This document shows positions 1 to 12,550 of a stretch of DNA of 64,000 bases, piece after piece; position 1 is the stretch's first letter; every line of letters begins with the position of its first letter. The notes below the pieces were generated by a model. It was not told where the DNA came from, made no database searches, and worked only from the letters and a program-made list of their open reading frames with translations. Source of the DNA: Anniella stebbinsi (lineage: Eukaryota; Chordata; Lepidosauria; Squamata; Anniellidae); the NCBI GenBank assembly GCA_029215795.1, contig JARDYH010000007.1, positions 79,185,763-79,249,762 on the forward strand, in the 5' to 3' direction. The translations under genes and the position numbers were made by a program.

Positions 1-140
1 TCATGTTCCCTATCTTTGGTCTACGTTGACTGGTGTCAGGGTTCCAGGCAAGAGTCTCCCCAGCCATACCTGAAGATGCCAGGAATTGAACCTGGGATCT
101 TCGTATGCATAGCACATAGCTCTGCCATAGTTGTAGCAGG
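1..140 (-). mobile_element. tRNA-Ala-like SINE, left-truncated
   Basis: Reverse complement of a tRNA-headed SINE. The B-box region reads as 'ccaggaattgaacctggga' on the + strand, followed by a decayed anticodon/A-box region near 105-130. The tail part (gtctacgttgactgg) starts at the window edge, so the element continues to the left. The same family recurs near 9220, 38820, 43515 and 63340. Confidence 0.6.
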
Positions 141-1668
141 ACCTTTTCTGTGGTGGCACCTCTCGTCACCACCTGCCATGTTTCTGATAGCGGTATTGGA
201 ATCTGGAGAAAAGGCCTCTGAGGCAAATCTTAATAATACATGGGCAGGTTCTTGTGAGCAGAGTCAGTCTATGAGGTACTTCGGTCCGAAGTCAATGTCA
301 GCACATTGAGTTGTGTCCAGAAACGATGTTCCTGGTGGTGCGCAACTCCTACTTGCTCTTTGCAGTATGATGCACCTGGGAATACAGTTAGAAACACTTT
401 CAGGTTTTGTATTTACCTTATGTCTGGGTATAAAACTGTTTGATTGGCTAACGTTATGATGTCAGCTCCGTCATGTTTCAGGACCAAAAGTGTATATGTG
501 GGGCGGAGGGGAGGTGCTGTAAGGCACATGTTCCAAGTTCCAGCAAGAGGAGTAAGGTGAAATCAAGAAGTCCCATGTTCGGGTTTTTGGTAAGGCGTAA
601 CTAAGCAAAGCAGTTGGCACTCTTGAGAGCTCCATATGAACCCGAAGCTGGAGAGTCAGGGCCGAAGGTTGCTTCAGTGATGAGCAAACACCAAACTGAG
701 CTTTAAATAGAGCTTCATCTGGGTGGCTAGCTCTGCCCATGGCCAGTGAAACAAGCCCAGCGAAAGGGGCCTTGCTTGCTGATGGTGCAGGACTATAGCC
801 CCACCCAAAAGATGGGAATTGAGCCTCTGCAGTGCCAGAAAAATCCCGCCTGACTGAATGTCATGACGTTTTCCACCCTGTTCCTGCAGCTGCACTATAA
901 ATTGTGGTACTCTTTCATAAAACATTGAGCCTGGTGCGTCAGAACCTGTAATCCTTTTTCCAGCCTTGGATAGCTACTAGCCTCCTGTCACCTCTCTCAT
1001 TCATAGAATGCACCTTGCAAACTCCTTGCTGATTTACCGCAAAATATTCAAATATCTACCAGTAGGTCCCAGTCCACTTTCTTGACCACCCATGGTTTGC
1101 AGACTGTATCATTTTCATGCAGGGGAACACATGACTGAACACTCCTTGCTACCAAACAAAAACAAACACGTAGAAAACTAGATACTTAAGGGGAAGGGTT
1201 CTAACATAGCCTTTTCCCTGACATGCTAGCTTTCTAGGTGCAGAGAAATTCTTTTTCATATGTAGGCATTCTATCTTACCTTCTTTTTTGTTGTGTTGCA
1301 TTTATGACGATGATGAGCTGTTATGAGAGCCCCTGATGTGGACAGAAAGAGGGTGGTAGGGGTGGAAATATTGTAATAAATAAATGTGAGCCCTGGTCTG
1401 CATAGTGTCTTCTGGTGGGCTGCCTCTTACACCAGTAGGTGGTCCTATCTAGCACTTCTCTAATCATGGCTGGTTGTCCTCCATTATAACTTTCTGCAAT
1501 ACTCCAGGGACATTTTGAGAAATTAAAATGGTGGACACTCAGCAATGAGCACCAGGTTGTCGTTGGAGGTTTAAACACCGGGGGGGGGGGGCGGTGGCAC
1601 AGGGCAGGTGTAGATGGAGGCCCCATCAAGTTACGGGGTCCTCAGTACCTTCTCAAGCGTGTTGTATG

Positions 1669-1806
1669 GCAGCCTTTTCCAAACCGGTGCTGTCGAGATA
1701 CTTTGGATTACAACTCCCATCGTTCCTGAGCGTTGGCCAGGTTGGCTGGGGCTGGTGGGAGGTGAAGGCCAGAACATCTGGGGGGCACCAGGTTTAGGAA
1801 GGCTGC
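1669..1806. mobile_element. Palindromic hAT-like MITE (family B)
   Basis: Imperfect inverted repeat with ends GCAGCCTTTTCCAAACC and GGTTTAGGAAGGCTGC. The core contains 'ggattacaactcccatc', and the second arm diverges as 'gggaggtgaaggccagaac'. This is the first of about 20 copies in the window. Confidence 0.65.
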
Positions 1807-2185
1807 TCTGTGGTGAAGCCAGGCCTGTCCAAAACGGTACAGCCCAGGTGCAAGTTGGCTACCTCCTCTGCTGTTCTGTGAGAAACAGGCCTACATTTCA
1901 AGCCGATATTCCCATGTTGAAGTGAGATGCTCCATTGCCGTGAGTGTTCTGCTCTGTCACAGAGCCAAAATGATGTGCGTTTAACTGTGAGCATAGAGGG
2001 AATTGTGCCCTTTAAATGTCAGAATTGTGAGTGCTGTAGTGCCTCATGTCTCCTCATGTTTGTGTATGTTTTTTGGTACATGATTTAAACTACCTGGGGA
2101 AGAGTGTGGAGGTGGAACATTTCCACCAAAGGCTGTTCTGCGTCATGAGAGAGAAGGACAAGAACAGACATGAGGGGTGAGAGTT

Positions 2186-2395
2186 ACCACGTTGTGTGGA
2201 GGGCACCGTTGGTTATTTTGTCAGCCACAGGCTGTGTTCAGACAACACGATAGTCAACGGTGGGGTAATAATCAACTCGGCAGTTGTATATCTAGGGGGT
2301 ACTCCCCACACAACATGACACTAATCAACCGTGGTGTGGATTAGGATCAGCGTTGAGTTGACTGTTAGTCATTGCTGAGTTGATTCACTCATCCC
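2186..2395. mobile_element. MITE family C copy, right end lost
   Basis: Contains the family end 'gttcagacaacacgatag' (about 2236-2253) followed by 'tcaacggtgg' and 'ggtactccccacacaac'. The preceding 'gttgtgtggagggc' matches the interior of the larger relative at 20970-21501. No intact right terminal repeat is visible. Confidence 0.5.
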
Positions 2396-2605
2396 CTGCC
2401 CTCTCTCCCCCGTCAGTCCTCCCACTAGTATCCCATCAGCCACTGCTGCTGAAAATCTATCCTGCCGGTTGGACTAGAGTGGTAGCCACCACTTTGACTG
2501 CTTTTGCCTTAAACAGGGATTGCATAGCCCAAGGATCTAGAGCAGATGTGGCCCAGTAAATCTTTCAATCCAGTCTGGTGTCTCTCCTGCTTCTATCCTG
2601 CCTCC

Positions 2606-2606
2606 A

Positions 2607-2663
<57 letters not shown>
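2606..2663. repeat. (TG)n(AG)n compound microsatellite
   Basis: About 11 TG units run directly into about 17 GA units, uninterrupted. It produces the Ser/Leu and His/Thr repeat ORFs on the other strand, which are not genes. Confidence 0.95.
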
Positions 2664-2668
<5 letters not shown>

Positions 2669-2766
2669 TGGATGGCGGATATATACGAATTGCAAGCTTG
2701 TGTGGATAGATGAATGTATGTATTATGTATTTGAGGAAGAGAATTGATGGATGGTGATAGGGGGGA

Positions 2767-3085
2767 CATAAGAACACAAGAAGAGCCCTGCTGGATCAGA
2801 CCAAGGGTCCATCTAGCCCAGCACACTGTTCACACAGTGGCCAACCAACTATCGACTGGGAGCCCACAAGCAGAACCCAGGTCCAAGAGCCCCTACCCCA
2901 TGTTCCCCAGCAACTGGTGTACATAGACTTACTGCCTCTGATACTGGAGGTAGCACATAGCCATCAGGACTAGTAGCCATGGATGGACTAGTCATCCAAC
3001 CATCTTTTAAAGTCTCCCAAATTGGTAGCCATTACTACATCCTGTGGTAGTGAGTTCCATACTTTAACTATGCACTGTGGATAGA
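2767..3085 (-). mobile_element. L2/CR1-like LINE 3' fragment
   Basis: The + strand reads 'ataagaacacaagaagagcc', then 'cactgttcacacagtggcc'. On the minus strand it encodes VWNSLPQDVVMATNLGDFKR, which resembles the C-terminus of CR1/L2 reverse-transcriptase ORFs (WNSLP..VV....FK). Four more copies of this tail occur near 5664, 19005, 32237 and 55497. Confidence 0.6.
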
Positions 3086-3724
3086 GAGTAAAAGGGGTAG
3101 AGAGAAAATGGTGCGGCAGAGAAAAGGTTTGGGCTGGACTGGAAGCCCAGATGGCCGGATGTCGCCCGCAGTTCGGCCTGAAGTTCGACACCACTGATGT
3201 TAATGGAGACAACAGCACATGTCTCTGCCCATGTACCGTCTTCCCCATTTAAATTGCGCTCCTGACAGCCCACCCAGCAGAGGCAATATCATCTTCCCTT
3301 CCGGAATGAATAGCAGCATTGGTACTGGGATTTCCCTCAGTATTGTGGTGTGTGTGTGGGAAATAGCTTAACCCCCTTCCCTGTGATCCTGATTCCCTCC
3401 CCTTAACAGCCAGAATCATGCAGCCGCACACTTGACGCACTGTCTGTTTTAGCCCCAAGACGGCAAGCTCCATATGCTTGAGAAGGATGACACGTGTACG
3501 AAACCATCCAAGGCCTTGAACCAAAGTGAGCGACTGCCAACCTTGAAGAAATGGCAGCACAAACAAGGCTCAAAGAGACAGATGGGTTTTCTGCGGGAAT
3601 CCTCTGCTTGGGCAATCAGGAAACCCAGGCCAAACAGAATTCCTCCTGTCGTTTTCTTCCCGACATTGCTAAATCCTAATAACCTAAGCTGAGCCGCGGC
3701 AGTCCCTTCAGAAGCCCACCAAAT

Positions 3725-3860
3725 GCCAGCCTCACCCAACGTGGCTCTCTCCAGCTGTGTTGGACTACAACATCCATTACCCTAGCTAACATGGCTGAGG
3801 ATGATGGAGAGTTGTAGTCCTGCCATATCTGGAGGGCGCCAGGTTGGGTGGGGCTGGTGC
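3725..3860. mobile_element. Palindromic hAT-like MITE (family B)
   Basis: Left arm 'gttggactacaacatccat', right arm 'gatggagagttgtagtcc', then 'ctggagggcgccaggttgg'. Termini are decayed. Confidence 0.65.
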
Positions 3861-5663
3861 CTGCATGCATTCAGAGAAAGGTGAATTAGGTACATGCTGA
3901 ACTTTGGGTAACAGCTTTCCCTGTTTGCTTCCAAGAGAAGTTTAAAATAGTTGTACGCCCGAGATAAACACATCTCCTTTTTGAGCGCTTGCCTGGAAAA
4001 GCTGGTCTCAAGTGGGAAGGGATCGCATGGCATGGCTATCCTCTTTCCAGGTATTGTAGGGAGACGATGGCGGGAGGGAGGGTATATAATGGGGCTCTCT
4101 TTACTCAAGGGATTATCTGATCAGCACAACCGATTCAGCATTTTTTTCCTTTTCTTTCCCTATAGCAACATCTCATTTGGAGGCAGGAGGCTGGGAGGGT
4201 GAGGTCTGGATCGGGAAGAATTTCCTTTCACCAAATCCAACCTGAATAACCTCTTCAGGCTGCAAGTCACTTGTTAAATTTAATTCAAAGAGCTGAACAG
4301 TGCTTCAAGAAGTTGTGGACACTCCAGGGAGCACTTGGCAGACCAGGCTGGAGCAAAAGGCAGGGGAGCAGGGGGGAGAGCTGGAACGCAACCCCTCACA
4401 TTAGGTGTGTGTGCTGGGGGAAAACCTAAGAGCCCTCTGTGAATTGTACATGGGCGTGTGTAGGGCCTTGGTAAAGGGAATCTCCGCTGTCAATGAGAAT
4501 CCCTTCCAGTTGGGAGAGGAGGCAGCGTGTATCTCTGATCACAAGTGGGAGATAACAGGGATTCCTTTCCCTGCCTCCTCCCAGTGGTGTAGTGGTGATG
4601 GTGGTAAGGAGGAGGCGGGTCCGCTTAAGGAGGTGGTGCTGACTATAGAGCATCTTGCTCGAGGGATCCCACCCACCCAGCCACCCACCCCGTATACACA
4701 GAATCTACAGAGGACGCTGATCCATCGGGAAGGCTCAGGTGAACCACGGTAGTAAAAGAACCTCTAGTCAGTGGATGGATTCAATTTCACATGAGTTGGA
4801 ACCATAATTCCGGTGCAAAGCAAGCATCAAGCAGTGTTTTTAATTGATGGGTGTTCACGTCTTTGAGAAGAGAGAGGTTCCATTCGTCACGATACAGCAA
4901 CAAAGACGCCTCTACGATCGTGTTTGCTGCCCATTGTTTTTGCATGTTCAGGTACTTTAAATTGCAAGGTGGAGTGGTCCTGCTCTGGGGACTCCATTCC
5001 AATCTCCTTTCCATGGGATCTCCATGTCCCTCACATGCCGACAGACACCCCATTCTGTGACGCCTGAACACGATCCATCCCCATTGAACTGTCTTGGGGA
5101 AAAGCACACACCGTATTCCAGCCATTCTCCCCCCACCCCAACCACCACATTCAGCATTGCGTGGCCACATGTGCAGTCCTTATTGAGTTCAGAAGATGTT
5201 TCTCTTTGAACCTTGGTGAGCATCAAGGGAAGAAGATTCCACAGCTGAATGGAACCCACTGTCAATGCATATGGGGGCATTTTGGGAGCCATAAATTGGG
5301 AGGAACAAATCTGCTCAGGAGCAGATGTTTCTACAAGGCTCTGGGTTCAGTCCATGACATCCCCAGTTAAAGCAGGGATGGGGAACCTTTTTCCTGTTGA
5401 GATCTGCATTACCGTGGTCAAAACGTGTTGGGGGGGGGGGTCTTCATCCTGGCAATGGGCGGGGCCACAGCCCAAAGTGGATGGAGCTATGTATGAGTCA
5501 ACAGCAGCAAGAGACATTTGCATTTGTGTGTTCTCCCCCCCCCCCATCTAGTGCAAGTTTCCTCTGTCAGCTTTGTAATTGGGGGACAGAGCAGGGTGGA
5601 GCAAATGGTATCAATAAACTAGAACCAGGCCGGCCAGGGGCATGGCCTGGTGAAATGGTGCCA

Positions 5664-5830
5664 TGAACATAAGAAGAGTCATGCTGAATCAGACCGAGGG
5701 TCCATCTAATCTAGCACTCTGTTCACACAGTGGTCAACCAGTTGGCGACCAGGGACCCACAAGCAGGGCCCGGTGCAACAACACACTCCCACTTACGTTC
5801 CCCAAGAACTGGTGCATATAGGCTTACTTG
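5664..5830 (-). mobile_element. L2/CR1-like LINE 3' fragment
   Basis: Same tail as at 2767: 'gaacataagaagagtcatgc', then 'tccatctaatctagcac' and 'cccacaagcagggccc'. It stops near 5830, earlier than the 2767 copy. Confidence 0.6.
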
Positions 5831-6336
5831 CAGAGAGCCCAGAGGTCCAGGTTGAGGGGCCTGCCCAACCCCTGAATTAAAGGATCTCAGGGAGTAGAGC
5901 TCAGACAGACCTTAGAGGTCTACTTGCAAGTCAGATCAGATGAGACTTCAGCTTCACGTGTTGGATGCTGCCCTGGAGTGTCATCGGGGGTCAAAGAGGA
6001 ACACCCTTGCAGTTTGCTTTTCGTAGTTTATCTGGGGGCCCATTGCATTAATACTGGAACACATTAGTATTCATGCATGAAAACCTTCACCTGCAATTTA
6101 AGTGAAGCCTAATTGTCAGCAGTTACTAAAGGCAGTTACTAAAGAAAGCGATAATCAGGAAATATAGACATCTCAATTTAAATCAAATTAAGCAATCAGC
6201 CTGTGTCTTTCCATCCAGACTGCCTTGCGGTGGTAATGCTAAGTATGCAGGCAGGGTTTTCTCCATCAGAAGACTCTTCGGTGTCATTTAAAACAAAAAT
6301 CGACATTCCCTCCATCCAAGGGCTGTCTTTTTAAGG

Positions 6337-6474
6337 AAGGCATGGGCAACCTGTGATCCTCCAGATGTTTTGGCCTACAATTCCCATCATCCCTCGCCAG
6401 TATAGCCAATGGTGAGGCACGATCAGAGTTGTAGGCCAGAACTTCTGAAGGGCCCCCAAGTTGCCCACCCCTGC
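6337..6474. mobile_element. Palindromic hAT-like MITE (family B)
   Basis: Well-preserved ends: 'catgggcaacctg' at the left and 'aagttgcccacccctgc' at the right. The arms are 'ggcctacaattcccatcat' and 'gatcagagttgtaggcc'. Confidence 0.75.
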
Positions 6475-6934
6475 TTTAAGGGTGCAGGTTTCTGGGTAGT
6501 ACTGTTAAATGTTTTTCCAACGTTTTCCTTTGGCTTGAACAAAACGGTCTGCATGTACTGAATGTTGAAATTCTGAGCCGGCAAATATTTTCTCATGAAC
6601 AGCAATAAAAAATGTGCAACTGCGTGACATCTAATTGTAAAAATAATAATAGAGCAAATATTAAAACAATTAACTGGCGATCACCCTGGAGGAACAGAAC
6701 AATTATTACCACCAGCCACCATACATTTATTAAGAACAAATCATGCCAGACAAACCTAATTTCCTGCCTTGATAAACTGGCCTGCAGCCTGCACTTAGCA
6801 CATCAAGAGCGAGCATGGATCGGTTGCAAGCTCTCCCCTTGGTTTCGGTGGCCAGTGAAGCCCCAGGCTTTTTCCCATGTGGTGTATGATGACAATATGC
6901 CCATCCACGGTATTTATGAATCGGTACAAATATT

Positions 6935-7171
6935 GAGAGCCAGTGTGGTGTAGTGGCTAAAACGTTGGCCTGGGAGTCGGGAGATCCGGGTTCTAATCCC
7001 CACTTGGTTATGGAAACCCACTGGGTGACTTTGGGCCTGTCACAAACTCTCAGCCCAACTTACCTCACAGGGTTGTTGTGAGGATAAAATGGAGAGGAGG
7101 AGGATTATGTATGCCGCCTTGGGCTCCTTGGAGGAAAAAAGGCAAGATATGAATGCAATAAATAAATAAAA
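6935..7171 (+). mobile_element. Sauria SINE, full length
   Basis: The tRNA-derived head starts at 'gagagccagtgtggtgtag' (A box within 'tggtgtagtggctaa') with a B-box-like 'ggttctaatcc'. It is followed by 'ctgggtgactttgggcc', 'ctcacagggttgttgtgagg' and 'gccgccttgggctccttgg', and ends in AATAAATAAATAAA. This family is known from squamates and is the strongest clue to the organism. Confidence 0.9.
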
Positions 7172-7197
7172 AATAGTTATTTAGCATTGGAATAGGT

Positions 7198-7320
7198 CAG
7201 CCTTGCCCAGCCTGGCATCCGTCTGATATGTTGGACTACAACTCCCACCATCCCTGTCCATGGTGGCTGGGGATGGTGGGAGTTGTAGTCCAACCCATCA
7301 GTGCAATGAAGGATAAGCAA
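7198..7320. mobile_element. Palindromic hAT-like MITE (family B)
   Basis: Arms 'ttggactacaactcccacca' and 'ggtgggagttgtagtccaa' are an almost exact inverted pair around 'ccatggtggctgg'. The outer ends are degraded. Confidence 0.75.
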
Positions 7321-7527
7321 GCCTTTTGCCAGAATTTCTTGCCCCTCTTTTTTTCTTTCAGAGGACCACAAAGGGATTGGGATACAGACAGGGACTCTCT
7401 AACGGGTTCCGGGCTGCACTCCTATACCCTAGGAATGGGCAACACTTGTCCTGTGGATTGCATGCAATGCCCCTGGCTGTTTTGGTGGGAGAGACCCTCC
7501 CTTGCTGAATTTGGTGATGTTGGAGTG

Positions 7528-7550
7528 CAGCAGCAGCAGCAGCAGCAGCA
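7528..7550. repeat. (CAG)7 trinucleotide repeat
   Basis: Seven perfect CAG units plus a partial one, in NKAIN1 intron 1. It lies in a chance ORF but shows no coding context. Confidence 0.95.
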
Positions 7551-7718
7551 AATGAAAACAACAGGATTCGTGGATGAAAACAAGCCATGTGGGGAAGTCA
7601 TGCCTTGTTTAGAAGCAGAGTTGCACTTCCAGAAGCCTCCCGGGAGTGTGATTGTGCATGTAAACACACTGCCCATATGCCTTGCTTCCTTCTGCAATTG
7701 CTGTTTCTTTTACTGCTG

Positions 7719-7845
7719 AGAACCTGTGGCCCTCCAGATGCTGTTTGACTACAACTCCCATCACCCTGGCATTAGCCATGCAGGCTGGGGCTAATGGGAG
7801 TTGGAGTCCAGTCAGCATTTGGTGGCCCACACATGCCCCAGCCTT
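7719..7845. mobile_element. Palindromic hAT-like MITE (family B)
   Basis: 'gaacctgtggccctccagat' leads into 'tgactacaactcccatcacc', with the second arm 'taatgggagttggagtcca'. Confidence 0.7.
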
Positions 7846-8408
7846 GATATAAAGGAGCAAATTGCCATCTTTTTAGCGGATAAAGCAGGCGATAAATGTT
7901 CTTGTAGGCTGCTTCAGCTTCAAGTGCTAAGTACAGCGAGGTATCCAGGAGCCACCAGGGATGCTTTCAGAATTTGAGCTCCGTGAATTCCAATAAGAAC
8001 TGGCCTGAACCGCAACTCCCAGACGAATGTGCGGATCGGACCGTAACTTACAGTCCCAAGTGCACCTGTTGAACGCCGTGGGGTTTACTTTTGAGTAAAC
8101 ATGGTCAGGATTTCATAGTGAGTTAGCCACTGACTTTTGCCTGCCCTGAAAGTTCCAGCACAGTTCTTAGAGCAAAATACATTTTAAAAAGTGTCTTTTG
8201 GAAGAAATGTGTCCCCCCCCCCCCAGTTTTGAGAAGGGCTTTTTCTGGTGGTAAATTTGCAGATTACTGCAGAAACAGAATGGATTTAAAGGGTTAACAC
8301 GTGCGCAATTGATACAGACCAGAAATAGATGCGTTTGCCTGTCCCTCGCCGCAACCCAAGATTGTGAACTTGCTTAAACTGGAAAAGACCAAAGCTACTA
8401 GTTAATTT

Positions 8409-8537
8409 AGTCTTCCTCAACCTGGTACCCTCTGGATGTTTTGGGCTTACATTTCCCATCAGCCTCAGCCAGCATGGCTGATGGTCAGGAATGCTGGGAG
8501 TTATAGTCAGCATCTGGAGGGACCAAATTGGAGAAGG
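8409..8537. mobile_element. Palindromic hAT-like MITE (family B)
   Basis: 'tcttcctcaacctggtaccc' at the left and 'aatgctgggagttatagtc' in the right arm, ending near 'ccaaattggagaagg'. Confidence 0.7.
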
Positions 8538-9216
8538 CGGAGTTGATGACTGCCGACTGCCCCTACCAAGCTCATGCCATAAGATCTAAGGACCAGGACT
8601 ATTTCAGTCTTACCTTGGGTTCACCTTCAGTCATCCTGCCAACCTGTAGAACCTCACTGAGACTGTGGCTCTGAGATCCGAGGAGGGAAGTGAGGTGTCC
8701 TCAGCATACAGATGGCTTCTCACTTCAAACCCTTAGCACAGCCTCGTCCAGCAGCCTCATTTGAACAGGACTGGTTGACTTGCGTTCCACTTCCCTCCAT
8801 CTCTTACTGGTGGGCTTCCTTCCTGCTTGGGAGCCTCTCCCAAATCCCTGGCAGTTTTGAGGGTTAGGGCTCCTCCTGCCGAGCTTAGTCCTTGTGGCCG
8901 CGCCTGCCCGTGGCGTCTCTTCCAGTGGTTCCAGAAGGTTCGTTACTTTGCAAATGTCAGTTCCAGTGCAGCTTAATTAAGTGAAATCCCCGCCGAGCCC
9001 AAGGCATATGGCAAATGAAATAGCAGCGCTCAAGGATAATGGTTCATCAGGGTGCAATTAATTTCAAGGTTGCTCTGGTGCGGAGCGGTAGCCGTGGCAT
9101 GGACATGGAATATAAATGGGCTCAGAGCTCTGGACAAAGTGGCTGGCTGGCTGGCTGACTGTAATGCCGCCCACCCAGCTGCATCAGGGGCACTGGCTGG
9201 CAGCGGTCTTGCCCAG

Positions 9217-9290
9217 CTCTTCTTGGAAATGCCAGGAATTAAACCTGGGATCTTTTGCATGCCATGCGGATGCTCTACCTTGAGCCTTGG
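9217..9290 (-). mobile_element. tRNA-Ala-like SINE fragment
   Basis: 'atgccaggaattaaacctgg' and 'gcatgccatgcggatgctc' match the B-box to anticodon-arm part of the SINE at 1-140. Only the head half remains. Confidence 0.55.
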
Positions 9291-9444
9291 CCCCTTCTTC
9301 CAAAGTGCCATCCATACCAGTCAGTCAACAAAGGCAGCTTCACAACTTGAGAATCCCGCAGTGTAGATGGATTAGTGTAGAAATGTTTGCATCTCCTTTC
9401 TCCAATGCCTATAAGTAACATTGTTTTTGGTTATTTTCATAGCG

Positions 9445-9801
9445 CAGGGGTGTTGAACCTCATGCCCGAGGGTGAAATCTGCCCCACCTGGCATCCCAGT
9501 CCAGTCCTCTGGGGTTTGCCATGTGGCCACGCACCCTTTCCCAGGCCACACCTCCTCTCCCCAAACTGCCAGTCATTTCGAGGTTTCCCGGCTTGTTCTT
9601 GTCCCCCCCCCCCATTCTCAAAGGTTGAAATGTCTCCTAATGCTCACATACTGGGAGTAAGAGCTTTAAGCTACAATATACTTATATTGTGTCCCTTCCC
9701 CCTTTTCCTCTCCCCATCCCAATTTGCCTTCTGCCCCACTCATCACTGGAATGTGGTCCCCGTGAGCTTCTCCAAAAGTATAAAGAGATTCAACACCCTT
9801 G
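9445..9801. mobile_element. hAT-like MITE (family A), full length
   Basis: Terminal inverted repeats CAGGGGTGTTGAACCTC and GATTCAACACCCTTG. The interior has the family blocks 'tctcaaaggttgaaatgtc' and 'agagctttaagctacaat'. About 357 bp, close to the other intact members. Confidence 0.75.
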
Positions 9802-10068
9802 TAGCTATGCGAGTACCTTAATTGGTACCCCATTTGGTTGAGTCCAGATGACCCCTTCCTCTGACAGAAAATCTCCTTCCGTCGGAGGCAGACTCCTTCT
9901 GTCGGAGGAAGAGAACCTTCTTTATTCATTCTCACTTTATTACTGCTGGCTTGTGACTGTTTAAAAAGAGCTCAGGGCATGAAGAAACATAATTATTTGG
10001 CAAAGTTTGGATGTAACTAAATCATTGGACTGTGGGTTTACTACGTTTCTTGGATTATGATCTTCATG

Positions 10069-10299
10069 TCTGGGTTCTCACAACACGTTAAGCCATGATG
10101 ATTTATATTCTGGCAGAATCCACGATGGGTTTGTGTGACATCTGTGGGATGTTTCCCCCACCAGTGGCGCATTAATCTGCCCAAGTGCCCCACTCTGAGA
10201 ACTCGCGCTCTGCAGAATCGGCGCAGTGGGCTGTTAGCATAATCTACGACGCATAGTGGTTAGCGACCCATCATGGCTTACTGTTGCGTGTGAATCCCA
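10069..10299. mobile_element. MITE family C copy
   Basis: Starts 'gggttctcacaacacgttaa' and ends 'tggcttactgttgcgtgtgaa', the reverse complement of the same motif. Interior is diverged. Confidence 0.5.
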
Positions 10300-10321
10300 C
10301 CAATGTGTTTAAGTGCTTGTT

Positions 10322-10341
10322 GATATATATATATATATATT
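10322..10341. repeat. (AT)n microsatellite
   Basis: Alternating TA for about 20 bases, followed by a T-rich run. Confidence 0.9.
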
Positions 10342-10622
10342 TCTTCTTTTTTTTTTCAAAGTGCTTTAAGAGTATATTTTAGAGTAAAATTGTGTTAGAG
10401 CATATTTTAGACTTTTAGGATTTTTTAGTTTTCCTAATTTTTAATCCTTGTCTATTTTCTATTTGTGTCTGTGCGCATGTGTGTGTATACACACACACAC
10501 ACATTTATTTATTCAATTTGTACTAAGAAAACAGCACTCAAGGCAGCTTTGGATCCACAAGATAGAACGTCCACGGAGCATCACATGCCGCCACCACTGA
10601 CCCGGTGTCACTTCCTAATGCA

Positions 10623-10726
10623 GCCAGGCCCAACCTGGTGTCCTCCAGATGTTTTGGACTACAACTCCCATCAGCCCCAGCCAGCATGGTCAATGGTCAG
10701 GAATGCTGGAATTGTGGTCCAAATAT
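10623..10726. mobile_element. Palindromic hAT-like MITE (family B), right-truncated
   Basis: 'cccaacctggtgtcctccag', 'ttggactacaactcccatca' and the opposing 'ggaattgtggtcca'. The right terminal part is missing. Confidence 0.7.
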
Positions 10727-11053
10727 AATGCACAAGGCACACAACTGCAAATAATGAGAATATTCAAAATTGGGGTGAGCGAATACTTTTTATCGACTGT
10801 GTAATTTGTATAAACTATATATACGTAATAGTTGCTAAATCCAGAAATGACATGAACTGTGTACTGGTGAAACACACTTACACACTTTAAGCAAGCTATG
10901 CAGCTGAATGAAGAGTATTTAAACAAAACAGTCAGTGATCAAAAGCAAACATAAAAGTGGATTTTTTTTGCAAAACAAACTGTTTATACAATGCTAATAT
11001 TTACAACGAGAATAAGCAAAGATACAGGCTTCCGGTTATCAACCCGTTTCACG

Positions 11054-11099
11054 AATTGTGGTCCAAAACATCTGAAGGGCATCAGGTTGGGCCATTCTG
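11054..11099. mobile_element. Family B MITE, right-end fragment
   Basis: 'attgtggtccaaaacatctg' then 'ggcatcaggttgggcc': only the outer right arm remains. Confidence 0.55.
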
Positions 11100-12203
11100 C
11101 CCCAATGATACTTCCCACAGGAGTCTGTTTACGTGCGCGGCTGCGCAGCCTTCAAGCCCTGAGCATCCGAGTGGCGATAAATCAAGCAATGCACACGCGT
11201 GTGCGCACGCATGTCGCAGGGTTACAAGTGAATGAACAGTGAGATACTACGAGTTCCATGCTTTCCGAAGCTTCCAAATCCTACCTCCCTGCAGCCGCTG
11301 CCACCAGTACTACGTAATTAATCTTGCACCTCTGCTAATGAGTGTCTGGGGCTATTTCATACTGTCGTAAGCAGAAGCCGATTCATTTTTCGATGAACTG
11401 GAGTTCATCTGTGCAGCGGTGGTTCTGATCTGGCGCAGCACTTAATTAACTTTACCGCAGTTGATATGTGCCACAGTGGGACATAATGAAGGGAGGCTGT
11501 TGAAGGAGTAAAGAAAAGCATAAGAGCATATAGTGGCTGCGAACAAGTGCACCTTTAAAATCAGGGCTTATTTGCTTGTTTTCCTTACGCAATTTGAGTC
11601 CAGCTTCCCACCACTCTTGCTTAGGTAGCCCATTTGATGGATGCACAGGCTGGTGAACCGAACACACTTTCAGCTCTTTCTTCGCCCTCCTGTGTCCTCT
11701 TTGGGACAATTAGCAGTCAGTTGCCAAATGACTAAGAGATCTAAAACGCCTTCAAAGCTGAGAAACGAGCCAATTCTGAGCTTATTAAATTGTGAATGAT
11801 TTGCAGAGTCGTGCGTGCTTTCTTTTATTTTCAAGTTCCAGCCCTTTTCCAGTATACTAAAGCAGAGGTGGGCAGACTTGAGGCTTTCTGGATCAACGTT
11901 GCTGTTTTTTACTATATCCTTGAGGTAAATCAACCAAAGCCAGGTGCAGAATAAGTGGCTTGTGGGGGGAAATGGCATAGCAGCATGAAGGACAACATTT
12001 TGAACGCATGTTCAGTGTGGGGATTTGTTTTCAGAACCAGAACTGAGCTCTTAATTCTTCCATACACAAAAATACATTCCTGGCTTTCTCCTTTCCAGCT
12101 TTCATAGCAGGCTAATTTAGGGAAAGAACAACTATGTAACAAGCCTTTGCTGTTGTTGCAACTGCTAAGTAAGCGGGACTGAGAAAGCTTTGATAATCTA
12201 CTG

Positions 12204-12550
12204 CAGGTAACCTCAGGCCTGGAGGCCAAATCTGGCCACTTAGGGTCCTAATCCAGCCTTCTTAGGGTTCTTCAGATGGCCACGCCCCTCCCCCAGAACC
12301 CACCCATTTCCTCCCAGCCACTGATGATTTGATGGCTTCCATACTTTTGTGCATTTCCCCCCTCTTTCTAAAAGATTGAAATGCCTCTCCTAAGGGTTAG
12401 CTACTGGCAAAAAGAGCTTTAAATTACAATATGCTGGTATTTTGGCCCCACCCCTTTTGCCTTTGGCTCCACCCACCAATAGAATTTGGCCCCCAAGAGC
12501 TTCAGCAAAATGGAATTCGGCCCTCGAACTGAAAAGGTTCCCCACCTCTG
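12204..12550. mobile_element. hAT-like MITE (family A) with 8-bp target duplication
   Basis: Runs from CAGGTAACCTCAGGCC to AAAGGTTCCCCACCTCTG. Flanks atctactg (12196-12203) and atctattg (12551-12558) match at 7 of 8 positions. An 8-bp duplication plus CAG...CTG ends is the hAT superfamily signature. Interior blocks 'tctaaaagattgaaatgcc' and 'ggccccaccccttttgcc' define the family. Confidence 0.8.

Noticed and set aside
7228..7719. 163-aa ORF with a Gln run
   Set aside because: Runs across a family B MITE and a CAG microsatellite; the Gln run is just the repeat in frame.
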